Source: Larkinella knui (GTDB lineage Bacteria > Bacteroidota > Bacteroidia > Cytophagales > Spirosomataceae). From it: a DNA stretch of 64,000 nt. Made by a program: the position numbers and the translations under genes. Location: positions 62,001 to 126,000 of the forward strand of contig NZ_RQJP01000008.1 in NCBI RefSeq assembly GCF_003858645.1. Reading direction: 5' to 3'. Under the pieces are notes generated by a model. It did not search any database. It was not told the DNA's origin and saw nothing but the letters and a program-made list of their open reading frames with translations. Of the stretch, positions 35,664 to 44,884 are shown piece after piece (the stretch's first letter is position 1; each line of letters starts with the position of its first letter).

Positions 35664-36692
35664 TCACAAAAGTACAATATCATTGGCATTTGCCACTTCA
35701 ACATTTTGCTGATTGAGCTGTGTCAACAACTGTGCCGACGACAGGCGGGCGCGGGCGACGGCCACCGTCGAGCCGGTTTCATCACAAATCTCGACAACCT
35801 CGCCAGCCGCAAATTCGCCTTCTACCGTTCGAACACCGACGGCCAGCAAACTGTTCCGCCGGCCCAGAGCCGCCACCGCTCCGGCATCGACGCGTAAAAT
35901 GCCCGCCGTCAGACTTCCGCTCCCCAGCCAGCGCTGCCGCGACGAGGGCGTACTGACCTGCGGTTTAAAAGCCGTGCCGGTTTCGCCCCGCAACGCCCGC
36001 AAAATCCCGTCGGGTTGTTTCAGCCCGAAAATGTTCACCCGGATGCCCATGCGGGTTGCCAGTTTGGCGAAGGTCAGTTTGGAAGCCATGCCGCCCAGGC
36101 CCAAAGCCGATTTTTCGTCCCGAACCGTCCCAAAGATGGATTCATCGACCCGGTCAACCGTTGGAATGATGTGCCCTTCGCTGTCTAGCAAACCGCCTAC
36201 CGACGTGCAAAGCATCAGCGTCGAAGCGCCGAAACCAACGGCCATCAGCGTGGCCAGTTCGTCGTTATCCGAAAACTTCAGCTCGCGGTCGCTCACCACA
36301 TCATTTTCGTTGGCGATGGGAATAATACCATTTTTCCACAATTCCTGCACGGTTTCTTTCAGTTGCAGAAATTGCTGGCGGTCGGCAAAATGATGCCGTT
36401 CGCAAAGGGTCTGCGCAATGGGAATGTTGTATTCGGAAAAAAACCGGTTGTAGACATTCAGTAGGAGCAGATTACCCACGGCGGCCGCGGCTTTTCGCTG
36501 GGCCATTTCGCCCCGATAGCCTTCGATCAGCCCTTTTCCGGCTCCCACGGCTCCCGACGACACCAGCACGATGCGGTACGACTGGCGCAATTCGGCCACC
36601 TGCCGGGCAATGTCGGCAATAACGGCTTCATTCAGCGACCCATCCGGCTGGGTGATCGACGCTGTACCGAATTTAATAACTAAAACAGACAC
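35664..36692 (-). CDS. proB: glutamate 5-kinase
   Basis: 342 residues with a GTG start (CAC at 36690-36692). An amino-acid kinase domain with VIKFGTASITQPDG, VLVSSGAVGAG, NENDVVSDRELKF and SALGLGGMASKLTFA, followed by a C-terminal PUA domain (GSGSLTAGILRVDAGAVAAL on). It phosphorylates glutamate, the first step of proline synthesis, and is feedback-inhibited by proline in the family. Its stop overlaps or nearly meets the proA start. Confidence 0.96.
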   Translation of the reverse strand: MSVLVIKFGTASITQPDGSLNEAVIADIARQVAELRQSYRIVLVSSGAVGAGKGLIEGYRGEMAQRKAAAAVGNLLLLNVYNRFFSEYNIPIAQTLCERHHFADRQQFLQLKETVQELWKNGIIPIANENDVVSDRELKFSDNDELATLMAVGFGASTLMLCTSVGGLLDSEGHIIPTVDRVDESIFGTVRDEKSALGLGGMASKLTFAKLATRMGIRVNIFGLKQPDGILRALRGETGTAFKPQVSTPSSRQRWLGSGSLTAGILRVDAGAVAALGRRNSLLAVGVRTVEGEFAAGEVVEICDETGSTVAVARARLSSAQLLTQLNQQNVEVANANDIVLL

Positions 36693-36782
36693 GCTTGAAC
36701 GGTGATTAAAAAAATAACATGAAAGCCTTTTTCGCGATGAAGTGAAAGAAGGTGCGAAAATACATAAAGAAAACGGAATGAC

Positions 36783-37409
36783 TTAATCGGGCTGATTGAT
36801 GAAGGGGTGGGGCTGCGCTGGCCCGGCAAAACTGGCTTTTTTCTGAAGCGTCTGCTTCAATAATTTCATGTATTCCGGTCGGGGAATTTCAATGGCCCCA
36901 AAACGCCGGACATTATCGTTGATAAACTGGGTATCCAGTAGTTCAAATTGTTGTTTTCGCAAGATTTCGATCAGGTAATGGAACGCCACTTTTGAGGCAT
37001 TGGGCACCTGATAAAACATGGATTCGCCAAAAAAAACCGCCCCCAGTGCAACGCCGTACAGGCCGCCCACCAACTGATTATCGATATACGTTTCGACGCT
37101 GTGGGCCATGCCCATCTGGTGCAAATCCACATAGGCTGCGATAATTTCTTCGGAAATCCAGGTGCCGTCATTTTCGGAACGGGGCAGGGCGCACATGCGC
37201 ATAACCTGCTCAAAATCAGCATTAATACGAATCTCGAATAATTTCTTATTCAGGATAGGCCGCAGTGATTTTGCCGGTTGATAGGTGTCTAAGGGGATGA
37301 TCGCGCGCGGATCCGGGGAATACCAATACAGTGTATTGTCCGTGTCGGCCATCGGAAAGATACCATTGATGTAGCCATAAATCAGGTCATCAGAAGACAG
37401 ACGATACAT
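36783..37409 (-). CDS. aat: leucyl/phenylalanyl-tRNA-protein transferase
   Basis: 208 residues from the ATG at 37407-37409, the family's normal length; the frame is open to 37607 but the extra 66 residues are not family-like. It has GYINGIFPMADTDNTLYWYSPDPRAIIPLD and LVGGLYGVALGAVFFGESMF, then LDTQFINDNVRRFGAIEIPRPEY. Aat attaches Leu or Phe to N-terminal Lys/Arg of proteins for ClpAP degradation (N-end rule). It is upstream of proB by 90 bp in the same direction, and divergent from the arginine operon. Confidence 0.95.
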   Translation of the reverse strand: MYRLSSDDLIYGYINGIFPMADTDNTLYWYSPDPRAIIPLDTYQPAKSLRPILNKKLFEIRINADFEQVMRMCALPRSENDGTWISEEIIAAYVDLHQMGMAHSVETYIDNQLVGGLYGVALGAVFFGESMFYQVPNASKVAFHYLIEILRKQQFELLDTQFINDNVRRFGAIEIPRPEYMKLLKQTLQKKASFAGPAQPHPFINQPD

Positions 37410-37772
37410 GGAGATTCGCGAAGGTTCTCCAACAAATATATAAAAATATTGGTTTGTAAAAAATGAACCGATTACTGAACGTTTCTGCAAAATTATCGTT
37501 ATTTTATTGCACAATCGGAACAATTCTTTTATCATTGTCCCGCTTTTGGCAATCACACTAAATGGCAACACTCGTCTATATACCGACTTTCTACCACACA
37601 ACGCCATTTCGGTTCAGGTCCGAAAGGACCCGACCTAATTGCTTGCCTATGCGGTGAGCATCCGCTCCTGCGGTTCAGCCCTTTCTAGTTTTTATTTATC
37701 AACAAACTTTTTGATCACAAGATCCAACCGGTTTTTCGCCGGACAAGGGTGCATTCATTCGATCAAACGACG
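37410..37772 (+). other. divergent intergenic leader with possible Arg-rich leader ORF
   Basis: A 363-bp gap between aat and the arginine operon. A 31-codon frame (37562-37657) encodes MATLVYIPTFYHTTPF then RFRSERTRPNCLPMR, with six Arg in the last 15 codons. A GGTCC-GAAA-GGACC hairpin (37617-37630) lies inside it, followed by GCGGTGAGCATCCGCTCCTGCGG, GC-rich and palindrome-like. This could be an arginine attenuator, or simply a repeat that happens to read as Arg codons. No ribosome-binding site is evident. Confidence 0.3.
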
Positions 37773-38480
37773 ATGATTTCAGAAGTAAACAACGATACTT
37801 ATATAGTTCAGGTGGCCGATGAAAACCACCTTCAACTGGCCGAGACGATCTGCAAAGAAATGGAGGAGAGCGCCAAGGCACGGGGAACAGGGATTGCCAA
37901 ACGCTCCCCTTTGTACCTGATGGAAAAAATGCTCGAAGGTAAAGCGATCGTGGCCACCACCAAAACCGGGGAATGGGTGGGTTTCTGCTACATCGAAACC
38001 TGGCAACACGGGAAGTTTGTTGCCAATTCGGGCCTGATTGTGCATTCCGATTACCGCAAGAGCGGGATCGCCACGCGCATCAAAAACGAAGCCTTCAAGC
38101 TTTCGCGCACGAAATACCCCGACGCCAAAATCATCGGATTGACGACGAGCCTGGCGGTAATGAAAATAAATTCGGACCTGGGCTACGAACCCGTGACGTT
38201 CAGCGAGCTACCGGCCGATGATGCGTTCTGGAAAGGGTGTTCGAGCTGTGTCAATTACGATATTCTGACCCGGACCAACCGGAAACACTGCCTTTGTACG
38301 GGCATGCTGTATAATCCTGAGCAGCACAAAAAAACGGAAGAAAAGACCGAAGGGTGGAATTTTCTGAAAGAATCGAAGCTGTATGAACGCTGGATGCGCA
38401 TCAAGCAGCGCATTCTGATGCGTTTTCAGGATCGTCCCCGGACGAGGAAACCCGAACGTGAGCTGGAAACCGTCGGGTAA
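37773..38480 (+). CDS. GNAT N-acetyltransferase of the arginine operon
   Basis: 235 residues from the ATG at 37773; the in-frame ATG at 37749 would add eight residues. The GNAT core, GFCYIETWQHGKFVANSGLI, then HSDYRKSGIATRIKNEAF, has the acetyl-CoA loop. The C-terminal part has a conserved Cys set, GCSSCVNYD and CLCTGMLYNP, characteristic of the acetyltransferase that precedes argG in Bacteroidota. It is the probable N-acylglutamate-forming enzyme of the pathway (in Bacteroides the intermediates are succinylated); that activity is inferred from its neighbours. argG follows after 164 bp. Confidence 0.85.
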   Translation: MISEVNNDTYIVQVADENHLQLAETICKEMEESAKARGTGIAKRSPLYLMEKMLEGKAIVATTKTGEWVGFCYIETWQHGKFVANSGLIVHSDYRKSGIATRIKNEAFKLSRTKYPDAKIIGLTTSLAVMKINSDLGYEPVTFSELPADDAFWKGCSSCVNYDILTRTNRKHCLCTGMLYNPEQHKKTEEKTEGWNFLKESKLYERWMRIKQRILMRFQDRPRTRKPERELETVG

Positions 38481-38644
38481 TAAAGTCATTGTAAAGGTAT
38501 TCAAGTGATTTTAAGTCCCTTTCGGCGGTTGGCTGGAAGGGATTTTTTAGTTTTGTGCCCTGGTTCCGATTCGCAGGAATCCAAACGGACTCAGATTCCG
38601 TCAGATCATCATTTTTATTTCTATACGTCCCACAGTCCATCGTG

Positions 38645-39850
38645 ATGTCACAACAGAAAAAAGTAGTTCTTGCGTTTAGTGGAGGTCTCGACACCTCGTT
38701 TTGTGTTAAATACCTTGCCGAAGATCTGGGGTATGAAATCTACTCCGTGCTGGTCGATACCGGCGGCTTTTCGGAGGCCGATTTGAAAACCATCGAGGAC
38801 CGGGCGTATTCGCTGGGCGTGAAGCACCATATTGCCATCGCCAAAACCGACGATTACTACCAGCAATGTTTGAAATACCTGGTGTATGGGAATGTCCTGA
38901 AAAACAATACGTATCCCCTGAGCGTAAGCGCCGAGCGGATCTTTCAGGCCATCGCCGTTGCCGAATACGCCAAATCGATTGGTGCCAACGCCATTGCGCA
39001 CGGGAGTACGGGCGCGGGCAACGATCAGGTACGGTTTGATATGGCGTTTCGGATCATTGCACCGGATGCCGAAATCATCACGCCCATCCGCGATTTGCGG
39101 CTTTCGCGCGAAGCCGAAATCGACTATCTGAAAGCGAAAGGCGTGGAACAGGAATGGCACAAAGCCGCCTATTCCATCAACAAAGGGTTGTGGGGAACGT
39201 CGGTCGGTGGCCGCGAAACGCTGACGTCCAACGGTTTTCTACCCGAATCGGCCTGGCCAACGCAGGTGACCAAAACCGAACCGGAGCAAATTACGCTGCA
39301 TTTTGAAGCCGGTGAACTACAGGGAATCGGCGCCGAACCTGTTGGCGATCCGGTTCAGGCCATTCAGCAACTGACGGCGCTGGCCGGGCCGTTCGGCATT
39401 GGCCGCGATATTCACGTGGGCGATACCATCATCGGGATCAAGGGCCGGGTTGGTTTTGAAGCACCCGCTCCGTTGATCATTCTGAAAGCCCACCACGCCA
39501 TCGAGAAGCACGTGCTGACCAAATGGCAACAGTACTGGAAAGATCAACTGGCCAACTGGTACGGTACGATGCTCCACGAAGGCCAGTTTCTGGACCCGGT
39601 TATGCGGAACATCGAGACGTTCCTGACCGATACGCAAACCCACGTTACGGGCAAAGTGCACGTTCTGCTGGCTCCGTATCGCTTCCAGGTGCTGGGCATC
39701 GAATCGCCGTTCGACCTGATGTCGTCCACCTTCGGCAGCTACGGCGAGATGAACAATGCCTGGACCGGCGACGATGTCCGCGGCTTCTCGAAAGTGATGT
39801 CGAATCAGTTAATGATTTATGGAAAAGTGAAGGAAAGTGTCAATAAATGA
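38645..39850 (+). CDS. argG: argininosuccinate synthase
   Basis: 401 residues from the ATG at 38645; an upstream in-frame start (38555) lacks family similarity. The PP-loop AFSGGLDTSFCVKYL and AHGSTGAGNDQVRFDMAF motifs are complete, followed by WGTSVGGRETL. It joins citrulline and aspartate in arginine biosynthesis. The TGA stop falls inside an AATGATG heptamer repeat that starts at 39846. It sits between the GNAT gene and the glycosyltransferase of the same operon. Confidence 0.96.
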   Translation: MSQQKKVVLAFSGGLDTSFCVKYLAEDLGYEIYSVLVDTGGFSEADLKTIEDRAYSLGVKHHIAIAKTDDYYQQCLKYLVYGNVLKNNTYPLSVSAERIFQAIAVAEYAKSIGANAIAHGSTGAGNDQVRFDMAFRIIAPDAEIITPIRDLRLSREAEIDYLKAKGVEQEWHKAAYSINKGLWGTSVGGRETLTSNGFLPESAWPTQVTKTEPEQITLHFEAGELQGIGAEPVGDPVQAIQQLTALAGPFGIGRDIHVGDTIIGIKGRVGFEAPAPLIILKAHHAIEKHVLTKWQQYWKDQLANWYGTMLHEGQFLDPVMRNIETFLTDTQTHVTGKVHVLLAPYRFQVLGIESPFDLMSSTFGSYGEMNNAWTGDDVRGFSKVMSNQLMIYGKVKESVNK

Positions 39851-39947
39851 TGAATGATGAATGATGAACGATGAATTAAATGGCTCTGCACGCGAGCATA
39901 ACTCCTTAATTTCATCGTTCATCATTCATCGTTCATCGTTCATCATT
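39846..39947. repeat. AAYGATG heptamer inverted repeat
   Basis: The left arm (39846-39879) is four direct heptamers AATGATG/AACGATG then AATTAA; the right arm (39906-39947) is the reverse complement of five such heptamers plus AAATTAA. The argG stop codon lies in the first heptamer. The 26-bp spacer is unique sequence. It separates argG from the glycosyltransferase gene. Confidence 0.8.
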
Positions 39948-39955
39948 CAAAGCGA

Positions 39956-41206
39956 TTGAACGTAATCATCGACGCCAGCCTTCCGGGTATTGGCTTTTAC
40001 CATCACCAGGCCAAAACCGGGGTGAGTCGCGTAGCCGAGCAATTGGTAAAAGGACTTTTTGAGTCGGACAAGGTACGGCTTTCACTGGCCGCGCCAACGC
40101 ATCAGGCCGAAACGATGCGGTATGCGCGGGAAACCTTTGGCGCACAGGCTCCGCCCCTGATCAATCGCCCGGGCGAACAGCGCCGGGCGAAATTCGAAAA
40201 TGCCTTGCTCGACCCGTTTGCGCCCCAGAGTTTGCCGTCGAAGATCATTCGGCAGGTTTTTTACCGAACCCAAAAAGCGTTAAATAAGGAACAGGCCCGG
40301 TTTTCGGCCGACTTGATCCCGAATGGAGCCATTTATCATTCGCCTTTCTTTGCCATTCCGGACGACATTGGACGGATGCCGCACATTCGTAAGGTGCTGA
40401 CGGTGCACGATTTGATTCCGATTCACCACCCCGAGTGGTTTCCGGCGGGTGAGCGGGCAGTCAAAGATGCGATCCAGACGCTGCCCAAAGACGCCCATGT
40501 CGTTACGGTTTCGGAAGCGACGAAAGTGGATTTTTGCCAGTTTACCGGTTTTGATCCCGCCCGCGTAACGCCCATTCATCTGGCGGCTTCACCGGCTTTG
40601 TTTTATCCCGTAACCGATCCGGCGCAAATCAGGGCAACTCAGCAACGCTTCGGTCTGGGCGACGAGCCGTATCTGCTCAGTCTGGCAACGCTCGAACCGC
40701 GCAAAAACCTCGATCACCTCATCCGCTGTTTTGTCCAGCTGGCCGAAAGCGGGTCGTTGCCGCCGGACGTAAAGCTGGTTCTGGTCGGCACGAAAGGCTG
40801 GAAAATGGATCAGGTGCTGAATGAAATCGCGAAAAAGGAAAGCATTCGATCGCGGTTGATTTTCACCGGTTTTGTGCCCGACGACGATCTGGCGGCTGTT
40901 TATTCCGGCGCGCTGGCCTTTATTTACCCGTCCTTGTTCGAGGGGTTTGGCCTACCGCCTTTGGAAGCCATGCAGTGCGGTTTGCCGGTCATTACATCCA
41001 ACGTATCCTCGTTGCCGGAAGTGGTCGGCGATGCGGCTATTCAGGTTTCGCCAACTGACACCGATGCGCTGGCTCAGGCCATGCTGACGGTGGTTCGGTC
41101 GGCCGGTTTACGGAAAGAATTAGCAACCAAGGCGCTCCAGCGGGCACAATTGTTCTCGTGGGAACGTTTCACCAGTGAGCATATCAGGCTCTATCAGAAA
41201 TTATGA
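39956..41206 (+). CDS. glycosyltransferase family 4
   Basis: 416 residues with a TTG start at 39956, eight bases after the heptamer repeat. GT-B fold: N-terminal [20 protein letters not shown], then a C-terminal domain with [19 protein letters not shown] and [20 protein letters not shown], the E-x7-E sugar-nucleotide motif of GT4. It overlaps argC by 4 bp (ATGA), so it is translationally coupled to argC in the arginine operon, which is odd for a glycosyltransferase. Acceptor unknown. An alternative start further in cannot be excluded. Confidence 0.85.
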   Translation: MNVIIDASLPGIGFYHHQAKTGVSRVAEQLVKGLFESDKVRLSLAAPTHQAETMRYARETFGAQAPPLINRPGEQRRAKFENALLDPFAPQSLPSKIIRQVFYRTQKALNKEQARFSADLIPNGAIYHSPFFAIPDDIGRMPHIRKVLTVHDLIPIHHPEWFPAGERAVKDAIQTLPKDAHVVTVSEATKVDFCQFTGFDPARVTPIHLAASPALFYPVTDPAQIRATQQRFGLGDEPYLLSLATLEPRKNLDHLIRCFVQLAESGSLPPDVKLVLVGTKGWKMDQVLNEIAKKESIRSRLIFTGFVPDDDLAAVYSGALAFIYPSLFEGFGLPPLEAMQCGLPVITSNVSSLPEVVGDAAIQVSPTDTDALAQAMLTVVRSAGLRKELATKALQRAQLFSWERFTSEHIRLYQKL

Positions 41207-42186
41207 CTAAAATCAGAATCGGGATTATCGGCGGAGCGGGCTACACGGGTGGCGAATTGCTGCGTATTCTCATCAATCATCCCCACGCAGAAATCGCCTT
41301 TGTTCACAGCAAAAGCCAGGCCGGAAAACCGGTTTATAACACGCATACGGATTTACTGGGCGATACGGATTTGAAATTTTCCGGCGAAGATAGCCGCGAG
41401 CTGGTCAGCCAGACCGGGCTTTCGGTGATTTTTCTCTGCTCCGGCCACGGCGAATCGGCGAAGTTTCTGGCGGAAAACCCAATACCGGACACGTTGAAAG
41501 TGATCGACCTCAGCACCGATTTCCGCGACGAGTCGAACGGGTTTGTATACGGTTTGCCCGAACTGCAACGCGACCGGATTAAAACAGCTTCTAAAATTGC
41601 CAATCCCGGTTGTTTTGCCTCCAGCATTCAACTGGCACTGCTGCCACTGGCTCAGGCCGGATTGCTCACCGATGCGGTGCAGGTTAGCGCCATTACCGGT
41701 TCGACCGGCGCGGGGCAATCGTTAAGTCCGACGACGCATTTTACCTGGCGGAACAACAACGTTTCGATTTATAAAGCCTTCACGCATCAACACCTGACCG
41801 AGATCCGCCAGAGTCTGAACGCTTTACAACCCGGTTTCGATCAGCCCATCCATTTTGTGCCATACCGGGGCGACTTTACCCGCGGCATTATGGCGAATGT
41901 GTACATGCCCTATGCCGGGAGCCTGGACGATGCCCGCCAGCTTTTCGACCACTACTACCAAAGTCACCCGTTCACACACATCAGCGACATGCCGGTGGAT
42001 GTAAAGCAGGTTGTCAATACCAATAAATGTCTCATTCATCTGGAAAAACACGACGGGCAACTGCTGATTAGCAGTGTGATCGATAACCTGACCAAAGGAG
42101 CATCGGGCCACGCCGTTCAGAATATGAATTTGCTGTTTGGTTTGCCGGAAGATGCGGGTTTGCGACTAAAAGCCGTGGCGTTTTAA
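41203..42186 (+). CDS. argC: N-acetyl-gamma-glutamyl-phosphate reductase
   Basis: 327 residues. N-terminal NADP fold GIIGGAGYTGGELLRIL, LSTDFRD, catalytic Cys137 in ANPGCFASS and the C-terminal domain with PYRGDFTRGIM. It reduces N-acylglutamyl phosphate in arginine biosynthesis. The start overlaps the glycosyltransferase stop by 4 bp. This operon has no argB or argD in the window; those must lie elsewhere. A palindrome follows the stop codon. Confidence 0.95.
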   Translation: MTKIRIGIIGGAGYTGGELLRILINHPHAEIAFVHSKSQAGKPVYNTHTDLLGDTDLKFSGEDSRELVSQTGLSVIFLCSGHGESAKFLAENPIPDTLKVIDLSTDFRDESNGFVYGLPELQRDRIKTASKIANPGCFASSIQLALLPLAQAGLLTDAVQVSAITGSTGAGQSLSPTTHFTWRNNNVSIYKAFTHQHLTEIRQSLNALQPGFDQPIHFVPYRGDFTRGIMANVYMPYAGSLDDARQLFDHYYQSHPFTHISDMPVDVKQVVNTNKCLIHLEKHDGQLLISSVIDNLTKGASGHAVQNMNLLFGLPEDAGLRLKAVAF

Positions 42187-42195
42187 ACTTCCCCT

Positions 42196-42234
42196 GGTCA
42201 CGGGCTCAAGCCGCGCAAGCTTGAGCCCGTGACC
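42196..42234. repeat. 16-bp hairpin repeat after argC
   Basis: GGTCACGGGCTCAAGC (42196-42211) with a perfect complement (42219-42234), loop CGCGCAA. There is a strong stem but no T run; this could terminate the arg operon or be a dispersed repeat. The remainder of the gap to 42470 holds one further palindrome and no gene. Confidence 0.65.
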
Positions 42235-42396
42235 CCTTCTACCTGCCTTTTATTGGTAGTTATCTACTCCATACCGCCAGTTATCCACTCCGGCTGGCCG
42301 ATCACCTTCGGGGCTTCTATCTTTGTCGCGCGCTCTTGATCCGTCACCGGGCAAACCCAACAAAGTGCCACTTCCATCGTTCCTGAAAATACGAAA

Positions 42397-42414
42397 CACG
42401 GACTAAAGTCCGTG
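42397..42414. repeat. palindrome CACGGACTAAAGTCCGTG
   Basis: An 18-bp palindrome with a 2-base centre, 55 bp before the acyl-CoA ligase start. It shares its ACGG..CCGT ends with the CCCACGGTTTAAACCGTGGG family at 32609. Confidence 0.55.
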
Positions 42415-42469
42415 GGTACATAGGCGGTTCCAAGTTTTGTCTTATTTTTACAAAAAACATTCTAAACCC

Positions 42470-44176
42470 ATGGAGAATCCGTTAACAGCGAAATCGTACC
42501 CCTGGCTGAAACATTATCCCGAAGGGGTTCCTGCTGAAATAAATCCCGATGCCTATTCATCCCTGATCGACCTGATCGATGAAGGTTGTCAGCGATTTGC
42601 CAGCTCACCGGCTTATGCCAACATGGATAAGCAGCTGACGTTTCAGGAGATTTATACGCTTTCCGGTCATTTTGCTTCGTACCTGCAAAACGTGCTCAAG
42701 TTGCAGAAAGGCGATCGCGTTGTGATTCAAATGCCGAATCTATTGCAATATCCGGTCGCTATTTTCGGTATTCTTCGGGCGGGTCTGGTGGTTGTCAATA
42801 CAAATCCGTTGTATACGCCCCGGGAAATGCAGCACCAGTTCAAGGATTCTGGTGCCAAAGCCATTATTATTCTGGCCAATTTTGCCGCCAATCTGGAGAA
42901 GATCATCGATCAAACCGATCTAAAACACGTCATCATTACGCAGGTTGGCGACTTACTGGGCTTTCCAAAAAAGCTGATTGTCAATGCCGTAGTGAAATAC
43001 GTTAAAAAGCTGATTCCGGCCTATCACCTGCCGCAAGCCGTCTCGCTCAGTGAAGCCTTACGTCGCGGAAGCCGCCAGCCGTTGCAGAAAGTGGGCGTTG
43101 TCGGTTCGGACATGGCGTTTGTGCAGTATACCGGGGGCACAACCGGCGTATCGAAAGGGGCCGTATTGACCCACCGGAATATTATTGCCAACACGGAAGC
43201 TGGCAGCTACTGGATGCAAATCGACCGCATGAAGGTATCCCAGTGTATCATGATCACTCCGCTGCCCCTGTATCACATTTATGCCCTGACGGTCAACGCA
43301 ATGCTGGCGCTCAAGAGCGGCTGTCTGAACGTGCTCATTACCAATCCGCGCGACATGAATGCGTTCATCGACGAGATGAAGAAATACAAATTCAACATGT
43401 TTGTGGGGTTAAATACGCTTTATAACGGTTTGGTAAATCACCCGCGGATTACGGAAGTCGATTTCAGCCACCTCCGGATTTCGTCGGCGGGTGGAATGGC
43501 GCTGCAAACTGCGGTGGCCGAACGCTGGAAAAAGTTGAGCGGCAACACCATCGCGGAAGGCTACGGACTTTCGGAAACGTCGCCGATTCTCTCGTCAAAT
43601 CCGTGCGACGGTACGGCCCGGCTCGGAACCATCGGCCTGCCGCTGCCGAGTACGGAACTGAAAATCATGCAGGAAGACGGAATTGAAGCTCCGATGGGCA
43701 TGCCGGGGGAAGTCTGGGCGAAAGGGCCGCAGGTTTTTCCGGGTTATTACAACCGGCCCGACGAAACGGCGCGCGTCATGGAGGGCGAATGGTTCAAAAC
43801 CGGCGATATCGGGGTGATGGACGAAGACGGTTTTTTCCGGATTGTGGACCGGAAGAAAGACATGATTCTGGTATCGGGATTCAATGTTTATCCCAATGAA
43901 ATCGAAGATGTCATTGCCCAATGTCCGGGCGTGCTGGAGGTGGCGTGTATTGGCGTCCCGGACGAAAAATCGACGGAGGCTGTCAAAATTTTTGTGGTAA
44001 AGAAAAATCCCGATCTTACGGCAGACGACATTCTTACGTATAGTAAAGAGCAGTTGACCAACTACAAACGACCGCGTCACATTGAATTTCGGGCGGAGTT
44101 ACCGAAAAGCAACGTGGGCAAAATTCTCCGACGTCCCCTGCGCGATGAAGAACTCGCGAAATTAAACAAGAAGTAA
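42470..44176 (+). CDS. fadD: long-chain fatty acid-CoA ligase
   Basis: 568 residues from the ATG at 42470. AMP-binding enzyme with P-loop YTGGTTGVSKGAVLTHRN, YGLSETSPIL, and the hinge GWFKTGDIG-type block (WFKTGDIGVMDEDGFFRI), then DRKKDMILVSGFNVYPNEIE and the C-terminal catalytic Lys in PKSNVGKILRR. It activates fatty acids to acyl-CoA via acyl-AMP for degradation or lipid synthesis. It is monocistronic, with a strong terminator behind it. Confidence 0.92.
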   Translation: MENPLTAKSYPWLKHYPEGVPAEINPDAYSSLIDLIDEGCQRFASSPAYANMDKQLTFQEIYTLSGHFASYLQNVLKLQKGDRVVIQMPNLLQYPVAIFGILRAGLVVVNTNPLYTPREMQHQFKDSGAKAIIILANFAANLEKIIDQTDLKHVIITQVGDLLGFPKKLIVNAVVKYVKKLIPAYHLPQAVSLSEALRRGSRQPLQKVGVVGSDMAFVQYTGGTTGVSKGAVLTHRNIIANTEAGSYWMQIDRMKVSQCIMITPLPLYHIYALTVNAMLALKSGCLNVLITNPRDMNAFIDEMKKYKFNMFVGLNTLYNGLVNHPRITEVDFSHLRISSAGGMALQTAVAERWKKLSGNTIAEGYGLSETSPILSSNPCDGTARLGTIGLPLPSTELKIMQEDGIEAPMGMPGEVWAKGPQVFPGYYNRPDETARVMEGEWFKTGDIGVMDEDGFFRIVDRKKDMILVSGFNVYPNEIEDVIAQCPGVLEVACIGVPDEKSTEAVKIFVVKKNPDLTADDILTYSKEQLTNYKRPRHIEFRAELPKSNVGKILRRPLRDEELAKLNKK

Positions 44177-44182
44177 AGACAG

Positions 44183-44204
44183 GCGGTTGCAAAACCGCTT
44201 TTTT
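44183..44204 (+). terminator. intrinsic terminator after fadD
   Basis: GCGGTT-GCAA-AACCGC (44183-44198) followed by TTTTTT. It is 7 bp past the stop and should end transcription before the convergent LytTR gene. Confidence 0.88.
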
Positions 44205-44208
44205 CACG

Positions 44209-44655
44209 TTAAGCAATAGCATAATTGGCCGTCAATGGCAGAAACTCCTGCTGAAAAGCAACAACGAGTCGCATGAAATGGGTGCTTTTCCGACGCGACA
44301 CTTCAATTTCACACCCATTTGTCAGACAGAGAGTCATATTTTTCCCCGGCCGGATTTCCTGCAGGTACAGCAGGTTGATGACGCTCTTTTTGTGGGGTCT
44401 TACAAAAATTTCCACCGGCAGGCGTCCTTCAAGTTTCTTTAGCGTCAAGGACACGATCATCTCGGACCCGTCGCTAAAATGCACTACCGTATAATTCCCT
44501 TTCCCTTCGAGCCACGTAATTCGATACGCCGGAATTTTCCGGCGATGTCCCCAAAAAGGCAGAACGATGTCTGATAAGTTCAGGTGTCTGGTGACGGATT
44601 GTAGCTGGTGCTCGGAATAACTGTTTCGGGGAGTGGAATGGATTTGTAATTTCAT
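44209..44655 (-). CDS. LytTR-domain DNA-binding protein
   Basis: 148 residues from the ATG at 44653-44655. A LytTR domain spans most of the protein: ITWLEGKGNYTVVHFSDGSE, SLTLKKLEGRLP, FVRPHKKSVINLLYLQEIRP and a beta-rich end. There is no receiver domain, so it is a stand-alone LytTR regulator of the kind common in Bacteroidota, with unknown signal. It converges on fadD and is divergent from cysM. Confidence 0.85.
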   Translation of the reverse strand: MKLQIHSTPRNSYSEHQLQSVTRHLNLSDIVLPFWGHRRKIPAYRITWLEGKGNYTVVHFSDGSEMIVSLTLKKLEGRLPVEIFVRPHKKSVINLLYLQEIRPGKNMTLCLTNGCEIEVSRRKSTHFMRLVVAFQQEFLPLTANYAIA

Positions 44656-44884
44656 ATACGTAGCCGTTGTATATTGGATATTTACAAAAATGGCGCATAT
44701 TATTCGATAAAAGCAATGTTTTTTTAAGAATTTAATCAAAACAGCAAAAATATTTTCATCTTATTTGTTTCTCAGGCGCCGAAATGCCCCATAAGGCGGT
44801 TTCAGTAACATTTGAGCCATTTGCAACTTTGAAAAGAGCCTGCGTGTTAGTTTCAAAACTTACCCTATTCTTCTTAAAATCTTC

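Noticed and set aside
37617-37680. Signal-recognition-particle-like RNA, because of a TCAGGTCC..GAAA..GGACC hairpin
   Set aside because: The conserved GGAAG tetraloop and AGCA internal loop of SRP RNA are missing; only the stem resembles it.
39846-39947. CRISPR array, because of repeated AAYGATG units
   Set aside because: The units are seven bases long with no spacers and run in opposite orientations in the two arms.
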